NCBI GenBank assembly: GCA_021234535.1
Contig: CM037846.1
Span: forward strand, 19,609,814 to 19,673,813
Reading direction: 5' to 3'
DNA length: 64,000 nt
Origin: Stichopus chloronotus
Taxonomy: Eukaryota; Echinodermata; Holothuroidea; Aspidochirotida; Stichopodidae
The stretch's first letter is position 1, and each line of letters begins with the position of its first letter. The notes under the pieces were generated by a model. The model did no database searches. It saw only the letters and a list, made by a program, of their open reading frames with translations, and had not been told where the DNA came from. Shown here one piece after another: positions 1-11,410 of the stretch. The translations under genes and the position numbers were made by a program.

Positions 1-640
1 TTGACTTATGATGTCTTCGGTCAGATGGACAGTATATCACATATTTGTCTACCTACCTACCAAATTTTAAGTTTATCCGACGTACCGCTTAGAATTAGAT
101 AGTGACACACTTTTCATAGCATTTTTTCCAATTTGACCTTTAACCCCGTGAACTTTGACCTCGTGACAGCATCAATATTTATAAATATTCCTGTATCATC
201 TTTCTTTACGCATAAGTTAATTTTAGGACAGTCACCAATCACCATCATCATAATGATTATTACAGGGAGGAATTCCCAAACAGCTAACAGAGCCGTATAA
301 GATTGTTATCTGTAGATACAGATATGGGTAATTCCTTGTAAGTGGAGCTCAAAATGCAAAATTTTAAAGTTTGCACATTCAAAACAACGTTAAGGAAATT
401 ACACAGTAACGGAATTGAGAAATGGTACAATTTCTGCTACGCTGGTAACGGAATTACTGTACACTATTATTCCCTGAGTAGCTCAGTTGTGAAATTGACT
501 CATTCCTCACTACCCCAACTGTAGGTCAAAATCCACAACCCATGCACCTACCCTGACACAGCTTCATTGCCTTAATGGCGTAAACAAGAGGATAAAACGT
601 CAACAGGGCGACAGGGTGGGGGTGAGACCCAAAATTTGTC
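1..640. other. No gene seen; partial dispersed repeat
   Basis: I see no convincing coding exon here. Around 140-190 is a stretch with 'TTTGACCTCGTGACAGCATC', which recurs with small changes near 38900-38935 ('TTGACCTCGTGACGTCATCAATATT' region). The shared stretch suggests a dispersed repeat covering roughly the first 240 bases. The rest is AT-rich unique-looking sequence. Confidence 0.5.
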
Positions 641-1690
641 ACAATGACGATATTCGTGAAATTTGAAATACCAGTTGGAATTTTTCATATACCAGTCCAG
701 CACATTTTATAGCATAGAAAGATGCCACATTTTACACCAGATTGTGTCTAAGGTTACAGTGAAATTGAAAAATTTTGCAGTAAATCTGAATGCCATTTAA
801 ATTTCTCATATTTCAGTCCAACGGCGACGGTAATTGGAATATTTAAAATACCAGTCGGAAGTTTTCACATCTCAGTCCAGCACATTTTATAACTTCAAAA
901 GACCCAAAATATTGCAGTAGATTGCATGATGGTTACTTATAGTGGGTGACAATTTTTTCATTTGAAAAAGCTGGTAGGGGACACCTCCTACTTTGCAATC
1001 CTCTCATGCCCACCATCACTCATCTCGTGCTTTCCTCACTTACCAAAATTCTATTGTATGTCATTTTTTTTCTCATCAAGGGGGTTATAGTTTTCAAAAG
1101 TCATCAATACCAGAACTTGCGGTACGCTGTTATGCAATCACCAACTGTTGAAGTTAACTAATAAAAAGCTGAAATCGCCAGAGGGTAAAAATTTGCTGGA
1201 ATAAATTTCCTGAAAAAATTACCGCAACAGATGTAAGATGTTGCACCAGATTTTGTCTAAGCCTGCCTGGTAGTTTTAAACAAATGTTATTGTTAGAAAA
1301 TAAGAAGTTCTGAATTGATTTTTCAGAAAATTACGACAGCATAAGTATTCTAGGTAAGAGCAATCCAAATTATTACCATTTTCATAGAATGATGTATTTC
1401 TCATTAATTGAAAAATTGCAGACATAAGATACCTATTCAAGGCTGGGTACATGCAGCCCAAGTACACCCAGGAAGTCATCTGAGGGGTTTCCAAAACAAA
1501 ACGATTTTCTGGTATGCTCCACGCCAAACAATGCAGGTATATAGTGGCGCTCAGATAGTCCTGTCCGCTCGGTGAGCACAAAACGGCTATACCCTCAGGC
1601 CAGACCTTCACCCTTTTGCTGAAGACCTGGATTGGCACCTGATATGTCATATCAATGACGTATAGGTAATATGTGCCCCCAACCCACCCC
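640..1690 (+). repeat. Family A composite repeat, copy 1
   Basis: This is the left-most copy of a composite repeat seen many times in the window. It holds recognisable modules in order: an 'AAATACCAGTTGGAATTTTT' module (twice, at about 660 and 845), a module near 1110 ending in 'GTTATGCAATCA', a module near 1360-1400 and a terminal module (1400-1570) reading 'GCAGACAT..GATA..TTCAAGGCTGGGTACATGCAG' and then 'CGCTCCACGCCAA'. The same order recurs at 7310-9090 and, inverted, at 58240-60760. The 138-codon open frame on the minus strand inside it lies wholly in repeat sequence and is unlikely to be a gene. Confidence 0.7.
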
Positions 1691-1726
1691 AATCATTAGA
1701 CCCTGCACAGTGAACTAGTACTGATA

Positions 1727-1790
1727 GTAGTGCGCCGCACTACAATCTTGTCATTATCGGTCGAATGCTAAATTCATTCGTTGAGCTTCA
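1727..1790 (+). repeat. Repeat with palindromic head (copy 1)
   Basis: It starts with the palindrome TAGTGCGCCGCACTA, followed by 'CAATCTTGTCATTATCGGTC' and 'GAATGCTAAATTCATTC'. A near-identical block is at 19882-19945. The palindromic head and a shared 60-bp body imply one mobile or duplicated unit. Confidence 0.6.
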
Positions 1791-1799
1791 GTTTGTAGT

Positions 1800-2560
1800 A
1801 GTGCTCATAACACCTTCCCACGCGCGTAACGTAACTTAGTTCATACAAATATGCATGCTCGGCCTCTTAACAATAGTAGTATGTGCCAGCTATGGTCGTC
1901 TTCAAACCAAAATCTAACAAAGAAAAGCAAATACCACAACTACAAGAAAGATTTAAGGGGTTAAAGTGATGATAGAGCCCTGCGGATAAATTTCCAGAAA
2001 ACGCCACAAATGTTTCGGCCTTTACCAATGAGGTGATAAACCTGCAGTATCAATTGCTTCAGAAAATCGGCCATTGTGTTTAATATGTTTCACGGAATCA
2101 GTACTGCTTCGATTCTTCTTAGTGTCTACAAGATGGCGTCCTTGTACAGAATCACATACAGCTTGAACGCGTTTGGCTTTATTGCACGTGATTGAGCAAG
2201 TTGAGCTTTTCGTCTCTAATGTTTCATTTCAGTGGTTAAACTGAGGGCCCAGTTTTGACAAATATACAGCAGTACTAGATTACTCTTAACTCTAAGCAGT
2301 ACAGTCTTGGGCCAAATATGTAGTAACGATAAGCGTCAGCAGTTTTACAACGTGAAGTCCAACAAAATTTTTGTTTCGTCCAGTGTGACATCAAAATATT
2401 GGATCGGGAAAGGGAGCAACAGGAAAGAGCTCTCCCTTCCCCAAAAAAGCAACTCCTATGAGGAGTAGGTCCACGAGGAATGGCTTACTCCAAACAACAA
2501 GGACTTGCCTACCACGCACTATGTGTTTTTTATGTGTTTTCACGTTTTATAGATTGTTTT
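1800..2560. other. No gene seen
   Basis: No open frame with splice sites or recognisable domain was found. The stretch is ordinary AT-rich DNA between family A modules. Confidence 0.4.
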
Positions 2561-2564
2561 TCAA

Positions 2565-3090
2565 ATTGCAGACATGATATCAATAAGACTGGGTAAATGC
2601 AGTCCAGAACACTCGGGAACCCCGGGATCTGGGGTGTTTGTAAAACCCAAACTTGTCTTGTACGCTACGCGCCAAATCATGCTGCTTCGCTTACATTGTA
2701 ATCTGGCTAATTAGTAACAAGGAAAATCGGACTAAAAGTCTCTGTTCCCACCAAAATATTTCTAGGGGCCAGTGGGCCCTTCTGTCCAGACACAAATACT
2801 TGCCAAGTACTCATTAAAGATGCCGCGTAACTTATCATTATTTTTTATCACCTCAATCCACCAGACATGTATTACCGTTTTCCATGGATTGATTTTTTTT
2901 CCATGTGAACTGAGGGATTGCAGACGTGATATCCATATTTCAAGGCTGGGTACATACAGCTCAAGTACACCGGTGAAGTGCAGTTTCCTGCCATCTGGAA
3001 AATTTGAAAAGCCAAAATTTCTTGCACACTCCACTCCATCCAATAGTGGTCCTCCGCTTAGATGGTCCTTCTGCAATTCATCCAGCCAGT
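2565..3090 (+). repeat. Family A terminal modules, two copies
   Basis: Two degenerate copies of the family A terminal module follow one another (about 2565-2700 and 2915-3090). Both carry the GCAGAC(A/G)TGATAT start, the 'AAGGCTGGGTACAT' or related core and the CTTGTACGCT or CTTGCACACT end. Overlapping open frames of about 170 codons on both strands (2762-3289) arise from this repeat and look like neither a domain nor an exon. Confidence 0.65.
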
Positions 3091-3982
3091 CGAAATTTAT
3101 GACCTTCACACCTCTTGCGATATGGACCCTAACTACGGCCATGAACGTGAATGACTGGTGGTTGTGGGAATTTCTCAGGGCTGCGACAACTTGTTCCACC
3201 AAAATATTTGCTAAGCATCTATGGCATTGGCAACAGTGTTTGACAGATGATAAAAATACACACAAGGAATGAAAAAAGAAGAAAAACATGGAGGATTATT
3301 TTCGTGAATTAATGAAGACAAAAGTTTCTTAGCAACTAGCTGTGGGAATGGTCGCATAGATACCGAGCATTGAAGGAGCAACAAAACAAGCTGTTGTAAA
3401 ACAAACGACAGTATAGCTGATGTCAAAACATGTCAAGAGTTTGCAAGAGCTGTAAGGACGCAGAAAACAAGTGTCCAAATATAACACTCCTACATATAGA
3501 CCAATTTGAATTTTGAAACAGCACGCGCATGGCTTGGCAGGGCCGCTGAAGGAATGTATGCAGTTCCAAACAATCAAAAAGTTCTGTTAAACACGTTTAC
3601 TGCATATACAGTAGATGCATGTCCAGAATTATGAAAAAGCAACGGCCACCACACAGTTTGTGAAGGCAGTGACTGCTACTAGTGACAACATCCAACACAA
3701 CATAAAAAAAAAAACATGCATTAAAAAGTTATTGAACTCTGGATGCAAATAACATCTGAGAATTATGTTTGGCCATAGATATCTAGTATTAACATTATTG
3801 TCCGGTCTAACATCATCCCTGCCCTCATGAGTGAACAACAAACGGAAAGACCAGATACAACACACTCAACTTCAAATAAATGCAATATTATGGCCTAATG
3901 AATATAGTTGCATTAAACACGCTATATGGTTAGCTGAGGCAAGTCCCTGCCTCGGGTATGTTTGACTGCTGCCGACTATCCG

Positions 3983-3984
<2 letters not shown>

Positions 3985-4014
<30 letters not shown>

Positions 4015-4081
4015 CATACATACATACATACATACATACATACATACATACATACATACATACATACATACATACATACAC
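3985..4081. repeat. (CATA)n microsatellite
   Basis: About 24 uninterrupted copies of the tetranucleotide ACAT. It creates open frames on both strands (CMYV or THIH repeats) that should not be read as genes. Confidence 0.97.
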
Positions 4082-4525
4082 ACTAAATGTGTACGAGCTC
4101 GTCCCTTTCATACTACAAACTGTCTCAAAGACTTGAAAGGCGTAGGACGCATCCCTAAAGTAGTAATTTGTTAACATTAATTATCCCGAACTTAGGCCAT
4201 TGTTAATCTCCAAGATTCCAAGATGCTGTTTTAAAACGTTTTAAAATAATGCACAATATTCCATTTACAAATGACAAACTATATAAATGCAATAGCCTAT
4301 GATAGATTCACCGCAATGTACTTTCTGTGAAAATATGATAGAAACAGTTGTCGTCCTCCTGTTTATCGATTATGAAGGAATCTACGACCTTTGGAAAAAA
4401 TTAAGTTCTTAAGCTCCAAAATGTTTATGGTAACAAATTAAAACCAACATGCTGAGACAAATTACTCTTTTTGGTTTTGGTAAGAAACACAACCAAGACA
4501 AAGGTAATCTCATCGATTTCGCACT

Positions 4526-5051
4526 TTAAAGGATGGTCCAGCCACAAATATAGCTTTGATATGTTGAAGAGTAAGTAAATCTGACCATATAGTGAAACTT
4601 CCATTCAATTCCCGTTTGTGATTCCAAAGATACGAGCAATTAAGTTGCCATTTTTGGTACCTAATGTTAACTTGAAGCGAGCAGGAGTGATGTCATTTCC
4701 CCACATTGATAAATCAGTTTATGTTTTTCTTTAATCTGTACACCAAATTTCAATTCTTCAGTATCTAGTGCTATCATAATAAGAATGTATGTATGGATGT
4801 ATGAGTTTTGCGACATTCACCTAACCAGTATTTAAGCTGACCAGCTATTGATTTTAATGTCAAATAATAGATTCGATAATGAAGAAAATAACAGACTCTT
4901 GATCAATGTGAGGAGATGATGTCACTAATGCTTGCTCCAAGTTCACAGTTGTTAAGGGAGGGGGTCACTTCAATTGACGATATCTCGAGAACCACGCATT
5001 GGAATCCTTAAACCAATCAAAGCGAAATCTGTGGCTGGATCATCATTTTGA
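4526..5051. mobile_element. Foldback/MITE element, TTAA family, copy 1
   Basis: The left end is TTAA followed by AGGATGGTCCAGCCACAAAT. The right end is the imperfect inverse, GTGGCTGGATCATCAT, followed by TTGA. Inner parts are also roughly inverted: 'GAGTGATGTCATTTCCCCAC' on the left pairs with 'GTGAGGAGATGATGTCACT' on the right. A second copy at 53481-54039 has clean TTAA on both sides. TTAA target duplication is typical of piggyBac-type elements and their non-autonomous derivatives (established), but no transposase is visible, so the class is inference. Confidence 0.7.
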
Positions 5052-5321
5052 TATCTACAAGACAGCAATTGAATAGCCACATCTGTTTACTTGACACAAG
5101 TAAACCCAACGGATGTCCAGTAAGTTTTCCACCATATGATGAGGAATATTTTACACAATTATTAAATTAAAATAAAGAATCATGGTAGGTTTTGGAGTAT
5201 CCATACTCAGGATGAAATTGTACTTTCCCAAAATATTGAGGGTACATAATACTTACCGTTAGAAGACTTAGAACAAGCTAATTTCAGTAATATGCTGTGT
5301 TATTTCTGTCTCATAAATTGT

Positions 5322-5518
5322 CAATTGCATATATGTCAGTAGCTGCAGGTGCGTTTTTCCATCGATGTCGCCCGTTATTTGCTAGTACTTTCTATGGAAA
5401 GACAGTTTTTAATTAAAGATTAATCAACGCTGGACCGTGTATTAGCTGTAGGATAATGCACGATCGGGGGTTAATGCTATCGCTGGATGCACCTGCATCT
5501 ACTGACATGTATGCAATT
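5322..5518. mobile_element. Short element with ~29-bp terminal inverted repeats
   Basis: The left arm (from 5323) reads AATTGCATATATGTCAGTAG and then CTGCAGGTGC. The right arm, read on the other strand, is AATTGCATACATGTCAGTAG followed by ATGCAGGTGC, giving only two or three mismatches in 30. The inner part (about 5415-5480, ending GATCGGGGGTTAATG) resembles 37320-37400. This looks like a MITE or hairpin element; no clear target duplication was found. Confidence 0.6.
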
Positions 5519-5559
5519 TACAAGTGCATGCGTATTCTCCACCTTCCCTCCTGCTGGAA

Positions 5560-6380
5560 GATAAATTTATTCAGTGTAAGCGGTTAGTGTCGATATCTTC
5601 ATGATTTCTAAAATGTTTTACCTACAAGAGAAGCGGTATTGTTTGCAGCATGTTTTCAACAGCCGGTCTCTCTCCATCCTTCGTCGTAGCCGGTGGTTCC
5701 GGATAGGAGAGGGGCTTCTACGCGGAAGCTCTGATGGAGATTGGGTAGATTCGGGGTTTGCACTTCGTCGACCTGTTTGTCCCGTGAGATGCCAAGTCGA
5801 AGAGAGTCGATTTGGCCTTACTCAAACCGACGGGGGCCTTGTAGGATTTGGTGGCGGCAGTTATTGCCTGTAAAATAACTGCCCAGTGACGCACAGAGGT
5901 AGAGGAGAGCCGACGAGAATAGTCTCCTGCCTGGAGAGAGTTTTTATCGGTTGACTCTTACGGTGATGGGCATGTTTGGGGGACTCGCGTTACCTAGCAT
6001 TAGACTTTCTTCGAATCTTTCACTCTTTTTCTTCAGTAATCATTGTATCTGATTCTTAGGTCTACCAACCTCTGTCATACCAGACATTAAATCGTTCTTG
6101 GTTCGTGTCTGCGTCAGTCAACGATACAACTAAGTTACTTTACAAGGGCTGTTTTCTACCGTATGCGGCCAGCTCGCTGTCTATAGTTTCTCCTGCATAG
6201 AAGTCGTGGGATAGGGTCTCGAGAGATTACCGTACCTGTTGGTTTACCATGACCCGGAAGTCAACGATCGGTGACGGTTGAAGTTGTAAAATACCGCTAT
6301 ATTATTGTGGTGATGGGTTAATGTTACGAAACACCTCTATATCATTGTGGTGATAGATGTTGTGTTATTCATAAATACAG
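5560..6380. other. GC-richer unassigned block
   Basis: This stretch is less AT-rich than its surroundings and has no convincing gene. Near 6290-6350 two related lines, each with 'TATATTATTGTGGTGAT' or 'TATATCATTGTGGTGAT', sit in tandem. It could be part of an LTR or an untranslated region of a retroelement, but no paired copy exists in the window to prove this. Confidence 0.35.
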
Positions 6381-6394
6381 AAAGATGGAACAAA

Positions 6395-6815
6395 AAAAAA
6401 GAGGGAAAAGAGGAAAATAAAAGCATAGGAAGATTGTTTTTCGTTTCTCGTTTGTTTTTCATTATTATTTTTCACGCTCGCTTGTTTTTATTATTTCCTA
6501 TACACTACAATGAATAGCTCAATTCGAAATTGCTTACGAAACAAAACGCCCTCCTTTATAGGTTCGTTCTCTGACAATTCCAAATAACACCCCTCTAAAA
6601 TTAAAAAAAAAAAAGGAAAATAAAAGAATTATAGAAAGATTTCGTTTCTCGTTCGTTTTTTTATTATTATTTTTTTTTCACACTCGTTTGTTTTTATTAT
6701 TATTTTCCTTACACTACAAAAATAGGTCAATTCGACATTGCTAACGAAACAAAACCCTCTCTTTTATAGGTTCGTTCCTTAGAAATTACAAATAACACCC
6801 CTGTAAAATAAAAAG
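6395..6815. repeat. Tandem pair of ~203-bp units
   Basis: Two adjacent units start with AGGAAAATAAAAG (6411 and 6614). Both contain TTTCGTTTCTCGTT, then 'ACACTACAA', 'TTGC(T)(T)ACGAAACAAAA' and end in AATAACACCCCTNTAAAAT. The offset of 203 bases is direct evidence for a tandem duplication. Confidence 0.8.
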
Positions 6816-7190
6816 GTGCTTGAAAGATAACTAAAATAGTGATAAAAGAATAAAAAAGTTAAAAAACGCCTCCCCAATCCCCCAAGTAAGGTGATTACGT
6901 CATGGAAAATATATTTTGTTTTTTGCAATCCTTAGCAACCCGTATCACGGAGATTCCCAAATAGCGTCCCCTAAAATAAAAAAGGTGCCCGAAAAATAAA
7001 ATAATGATAAAAATAAATAATAAATCATTAAAAATATTGCCTCCTCAACCCCCTCACGTAGGACGGTACTGTCTCAAGGGGACCTAAAAAAGGGCGTCCT
7101 AAAAAAGATGTCCCCAAAGAGGGTTCCCACAGAAAAGGCGTCCCCGCAGAAAAGACGTCCTAAAAAGGGCATCCCCCAAACAGGTGGAGC
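6790..7190. repeat. Degenerate tandem repeats with GGCGTCC motifs
   Basis: A second tandem pair ('CCCTGTAAAATAAAAAGGTGC' at about 6801 and 'CCCCTAAAATAAAAAAGGTG' near 6968, each followed by a CGCCTCC or GCCTCC block) runs into a series of short degenerate units, GGCGTCCTAAAAAAG / GGCGTCCCCGCAGAAAAG (7080-7180). Confidence 0.6.
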
Positions 7191-7309
7191 ACCCTGATAA
7201 TACAATGGCTCACATGGACCACAGTATTACGTAGGCCAACTCTAGACATAACCAGGAGTATCCACGGGTGTATCTCACCCCCCAAAAAAAAAAATCTGTC
7301 AGAGGGACG

Positions 7310-7565
7310 ATTGTCTGAAATACCAGTTGGAATTTTTCATATTTTAGTCTAGAACATTTTATGACTTCAAATATGCAAAATATTGCACTACATTGGGCCT
7401 AAGGTTACTAAGTAGGTGAAAAATTTCTAAAACGGTGATGGGGGGCACCTCCTCTCCTACAACCTTCTCCCAGGCCAAGTATCACTCATCTAATGAGTTT
7501 CCCCACCTATCAAAGTACTTTATTGCATATAGCTTGGGCTTTTCTCATCAAATTGGACATCATGG
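7310..7565 (+). repeat. Family A copy 2, left part
   Basis: This starts with the AAATACCAGTTGGAATTTTT-type module and runs to 'CTCATCAAATTGGACATCATGG', matching copy 1 up to about 1085. There it is interrupted by the LINE end, and it resumes at about 8436. Confidence 0.75.
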
Positions 7566-8435
7566 TTGTGGATGTGTAGAAATTTTCTTAAGCTAAACGA
7601 CGACAAAACTGAAGTAATTATTTTCAGAAGCCCTTCGGTAGTCAATCCTGATTTTGAGTCGGTGTCACTGCGTGTTGGTGATAACTATGTAAACACAAAG
7701 TCTGTCGTACGTTATCTTGGTGTGTATATGGATTGTCATCTATCCATGGATAATCATGTAACTTACCTTTGTAAAACTGCAATGTACCACATTAGACAAG
7801 TCGGCCTTCTTCGTAAGTATCTTGATAAGTTAGTCACCGCACCGAGAAACTCATTCATGAAGTCATTTCCAGTCGCCTTGATTATGCTAACTCTCTACTG
7901 CTTGGTGTAAGCTCTAATAATTTATCTAGGCTTCAAACTATCCAGAATAGTTATAGTTGTAGTTCGAATAATTCTAGCCGCTAGAATTGTCCTCAGGGCA
8001 ATCGCCACTCTCACATTAAACGCTTTTGAATGCCACTACACTGGTTACATGTTAAACCGCGTGAACTACAAATTACTGCTTCTACCCTTTCGAGGTTTTA
8101 AACTTGGTACCCCCGCCTATCTATCCAATGCCTTACATCCAACAACTAGGATCAGATCGTCCCGATCACGCTACATCTTCCAGTTAAATGTTCCACCTTC
8201 TCGTACAAGGACCTTTGGGGATCGAACTTTCCACCACGCCGTGCCCTGCCTATGGAATTCGCTCCCGCTGAAGCTCAGGTCTTTAGACTCCCTCGACCAG
8301 TTTAAACGGTCCCTCAAAACCTTCATTTTCTCTCAATGTTTCTAACTTCTCTGCTCTTTTTACGGTAACTGTAAAGCGCATTGAGCAGTGTTATTCTCTA
8401 GATTCTTCGCTATACATGACTTATTATTATTATTT
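7566..8435 (+). pseudogene. CR1/L2-like LINE 3' end, decayed
   Basis: Two open stretches in different frames encode the C-terminal part of a non-LTR reverse transcriptase. The first (7566-7910) has NFLKLNDDKTEVIIF and YLGVYMD, the usual sequence after the YADD motif. The second (8049-8345) has LGTPAYLSNAL and RTFGDRTFHHAVPCLWNSLP, followed by LDQFKRSLKTFIF and a stop, which is the classic CR1/L2/Rex1-type ending. The two are separated by a frame break near 7911-8048. The tail has TGTAAAGCGCATTGAGCAG and ends in a (TTA)n run, as expected for the 3' end of this clade. It is 5'-truncated: endonuclease and catalytic RT core are missing. It lies inside family A copy 2, so it is the younger insertion. 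Confidence 0.85.
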
Positions 8436-9090
8436 ACAAAGGTATTGGTACAAGAACTAGCCTTATACTTTGTTATGCAATCATCGTTGCTTGTATAGGA
8501 AAGTGATAAAAAAGTAATCACCAGAGAGTAAATGTTGTTGGAACTTCACTGGAACTATAATTTTTTGAGAAAAATGATTGCAACAAATGCACAATATGTT
8601 ATCCAAGGTTACCTGTTAGTGGAAAATTTCTCAAAAAAAAGAAGAAGAAACTGTTATCGTTAGAAAGTAAAAGTTGTTGAATTAACTTGTCTGGAAATGA
8701 CAACAGCATAAATATCTAGATAGGATCAGTCCATATTGTTACCATTTTAATAAACTGATTTTTCTTTTGACACTAGCTGCAGATATAAAATTCATATATC
8801 AAGGCTGGGTACATCCAGATCAAGGACACCGGGAAATTAGCTTGTTATGATTCTTTTATCATATTAGAAACGCTGATTTGTATTACCACTTTTACTAAAC
8901 TGATTTTTCTTTTCGCACGAATTGATTAATTGCAGACATGATATCCATATTTAAAAGCTAGTTAGGTGCAGTTCAATTACATCCGGGAACTGCCGTTTCC
9001 TGCCATCAGGAACTTTTGAAAAGCCAAAATTTTCTTGCACGCCAACAAATGGTGGCGCTCTGCTTAGATAGTTAACCAGCTAGTTAGTAA
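8436..9090 (+). repeat. Family A copy 2, right part
   Basis: It resumes at 'ACAAAGGTATTGGTACAAGAACT' (copy 1 has 'AAAAGTCATCAATACCAGAACT' at about 1096), and continues with GTTATGCAATCAT, the AATGATTGCAACAAATGC module and two terminal modules (8770-8830 and 8930-9070). A further fragment lies near 9280-9400. Confidence 0.7.
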
Positions 9091-9409
9091 TAAACATAAT
9101 TAGTTCAAGCAATTTCTGTCTCCGCCCAATTTCTAGGCACCTGTGCCAAATATGTTCATCAAACTGTATTTATCAAGAACCAAAAATTTAAATAAAAGAG
9201 GATGCGTACGGTAGCTTATTATAATTCTTGTATCACATTAGAAACACTGATCTCTATTACCAATTTTAATTAATTGATTTGGTACATGTAGCTTAGAGCA
9301 AACGAGAAGTTTCCGACCACGATGAGGGGGAGGGGGTGAAAGCCAAACGATCTCTTGTACGATCAGCACAAACTGATAGTGGCGCTCCGCTTACATAGTA
9401 CTGCCTGTA

Positions 9410-10290
9410 CACACAATATGATCATCAATGTCATTAATAATAGTAACAAACAGAAGTGGACCAAACACAGACCCATGGGGATCCCACTAGTAGCCTCCTG
9501 CTGAGAAGAAACACAACCAGTTAAACACACTCTCTGTTTCCTGTTACATAACCAGTTCTGAATTTAGGTTAGTAAATTACTGCAGACACCCATGCTCTTT
9601 AATTTAAGCAAAACTGCTGATGAGGAATCCCATCAAAAGCTTTCTGGCGATCCAGGAAAACAACATCAACATACTTCTGTGTATCCGACATCTTCCGTGA
9701 ACTGCAAGATATCAGTACGGCACGAACTTTTTTGACAAAAGCCATGTTAAGAAATTCTGATTAATGAGGATGACTACTAAAGAAACTGACCCTAGACAAT
9801 AGATTCCAACAAACAAAGCTAAGAGAACTGACACTGGCCTGTAATTAAAATGCTCCCTTCTTAAAATCTGCTGTTATGTTAGCACACCTCCAGTCCTCAG
9901 AAGAACAAATCCTTCAAACAGAAATCTTCTAAAACCCAGTGACAGTGGAACACAGAAATTATGAGCAAATGACATCAATAAAATTGAATAGACTGCATCC
10001 AGACCGGGGACTTTACAAATATAGAGAGAAAGCAACTCCTTTAGAACTACATCACTAGAAAATAAGACAGAGTTCACTTTTTCCAATGGCACTAGGGAGA
10101 TTTGACAGATCTTCGTTTGTAAAAGTCGACACAAAATAATCGCTAAGAAGGCTCGCAAGATCTTGATTATCAGTGGCTTCATTATGTGCGTCAGGAACAG
10201 ATCTTCTGCCTAGACCTAACACGTGAAAGGATTATTTGGTTGTCCTTAATATTATCCTCGATGCTCGAAGTTGAGTTTAGCTTCAGAAAT
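9410..10290 (-). pseudogene. LINE reverse-transcriptase region, decayed
   Basis: Read on the minus strand this encodes a CR1/jockey-type reverse transcriptase in several frames. In order are SVPDAHNEATDNQDLASLLS (the linker before the RT, around 10200-10140), KVPGLDAVYSILLM (10010-9970, motif 0/1, usually KAPGPDG) and VDVVFLDRQKAFDGIPHQ (around 9665-9610, motif 2). Last comes GSVFGPLLFVTIINDIDD (around 9475-9420; family GS(I/V)LGPLLFxIYINDL). Several frameshifts and stops break the reading frame, and the catalytic YADD end is not present. Together with the endonuclease part at 11410-11069 it forms one inactive copy. Confidence 0.85.
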
Positions 10291-10315
10291 TAACCCTTGC
10301 ACTTTAAACTGGTGA

Positions 10316-10985
10316 ATGTTAAACCAAGGAGGTGCAATTGAGGAGGAGATACAACAGGAAGGTTAATTTAGGCTAATGCTAGTAGATTTCCTCTGGTGTG
10401 ATAAGTTTCAATTCATAAAGAGAACAGCTGGAAGTGCCGTTTTACATTTGTGTGATGTATCTTTTTCCAAGGCATCCGAGTCATCTTCGTTCTCACCTGG
10501 CTGCAATCCTTGTCAAGGATAGCGAGAAGCTTTGATGTGAGTTTTATTGCTGACAGTCAACTCAAACCACTGTCTCAAAAATCAAAACGACTGGTTATCT
10601 CTTTGGAATCAAGACAGATTGATATATACTGTAAGGGTAAGAAATAAACTTTTGCCATATACAAATGACGAAAGCGGTCGTAAGACTATATTTTACTGAA
10701 GCTTTTTATCCATTTTCGCTTTCGCAAGTTTGCAGAGGATGTATCCATGTTCAACAAGTTGAAAACTGATTTTCAAGAATAACGACTAGCAATGCCATAG
10801 CTATATACATAATTTTACGATAGGAAATTTACAACAGAGCAGACGACATGGAACGTAAACGTCAAGTTCTTAATACCCTTCAATCTTATTGAATCTGTAA
10901 GAGGTGAACAAAAGAAGGGAAAGTAATCTACTTCAAAGGAAGGAGCTTCTGTTGTATCTCCTTCTCAATTGCACTTCCCTGGTTT
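10316..10985. mobile_element. Region bounded by ~45-bp inverted arms inside the LINE
   Basis: The left arm (about 10316-10360, TGTTAAACCAAGGAGGTGCA and onward) and the inverse of the right arm (about 10985-10941, TGTTAAACCAGGGAAGTGCA and onward) match over about 45 bases with some five differences. The interval between the LINE endonuclease and RT parts is longer than usual, which suggests an inserted element or an inverted duplication. No target duplication was seen, so the identity is open. Confidence 0.5.
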
Positions 10986-11068
10986 AACAGTTAGAAAGGT
11001 CACACCCATGCCCATCCTTCCATTTATCCAGTCTGTACCCTTCAATGAATTATCAATTGTCACAGTAT

Positions 11069-11410
11069 CTACTTTAGAAACTCAGGGATCTTTTCCTTGC
11101 TAATAGAATTGAACACCTCACAGACAACATCAAAGCGTATAATTTCATAATCACTTTTACTTAATATACCTAGACTCTCAAAACTGTCGGCAACATTAGG
11201 ATCAGATGTTAAAACAAGATCAAGAGTATTTTCACCCCTAGTTGGAAGAAAAACAGGCTGATGCCAGAAACTGTCCTGAACAACCACAAGAAAATCAATA
11301 CCAGGCTACCACCGTAGCCCTCAGTTCGATCAATGTCTGAAAAATTGAAGTCACCCATGATGGTAATATCACCCTTAGCAGCACACCTAACTGAGTTAAA
11401 TAACAAATTA
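11069..11410 (-). pseudogene. LINE AP-endonuclease domain fragment
   Basis: The minus strand encodes the C-terminal half of an APE-type endonuclease from a non-LTR retrotransposon. It shows ITIMGDFNFSDIDRTEGYG (the GDFN active-site motif), then, in a shifted frame, VVQDSFWHQPVFLPTRGENT and LDLVLTSDP, and SKSDYEIIRFDVV in place of the usual SDHxxI motif. One frameshift lies near 11290. The N-terminal half is absent. It is the upstream part of the element whose RT is at 10290-9410. Confidence 0.85.

Noticed and set aside
1276..1692. 138-codon minus-strand frame
   Set aside because: It overlaps family A modules that recur elsewhere without an open frame.
2762..3289. Open frames of 166 and 175 codons on opposite strands
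   Set aside because: They lie over two degenerate family A modules and a repeat-free stretch with no domain and no splice logic; overlapping frames on both strands suggest chance.
3872..4177. About 100-codon open frames on both strands (CMYV and THIH repeats)
   Set aside because: They are created entirely by the (CATA)n microsatellite.
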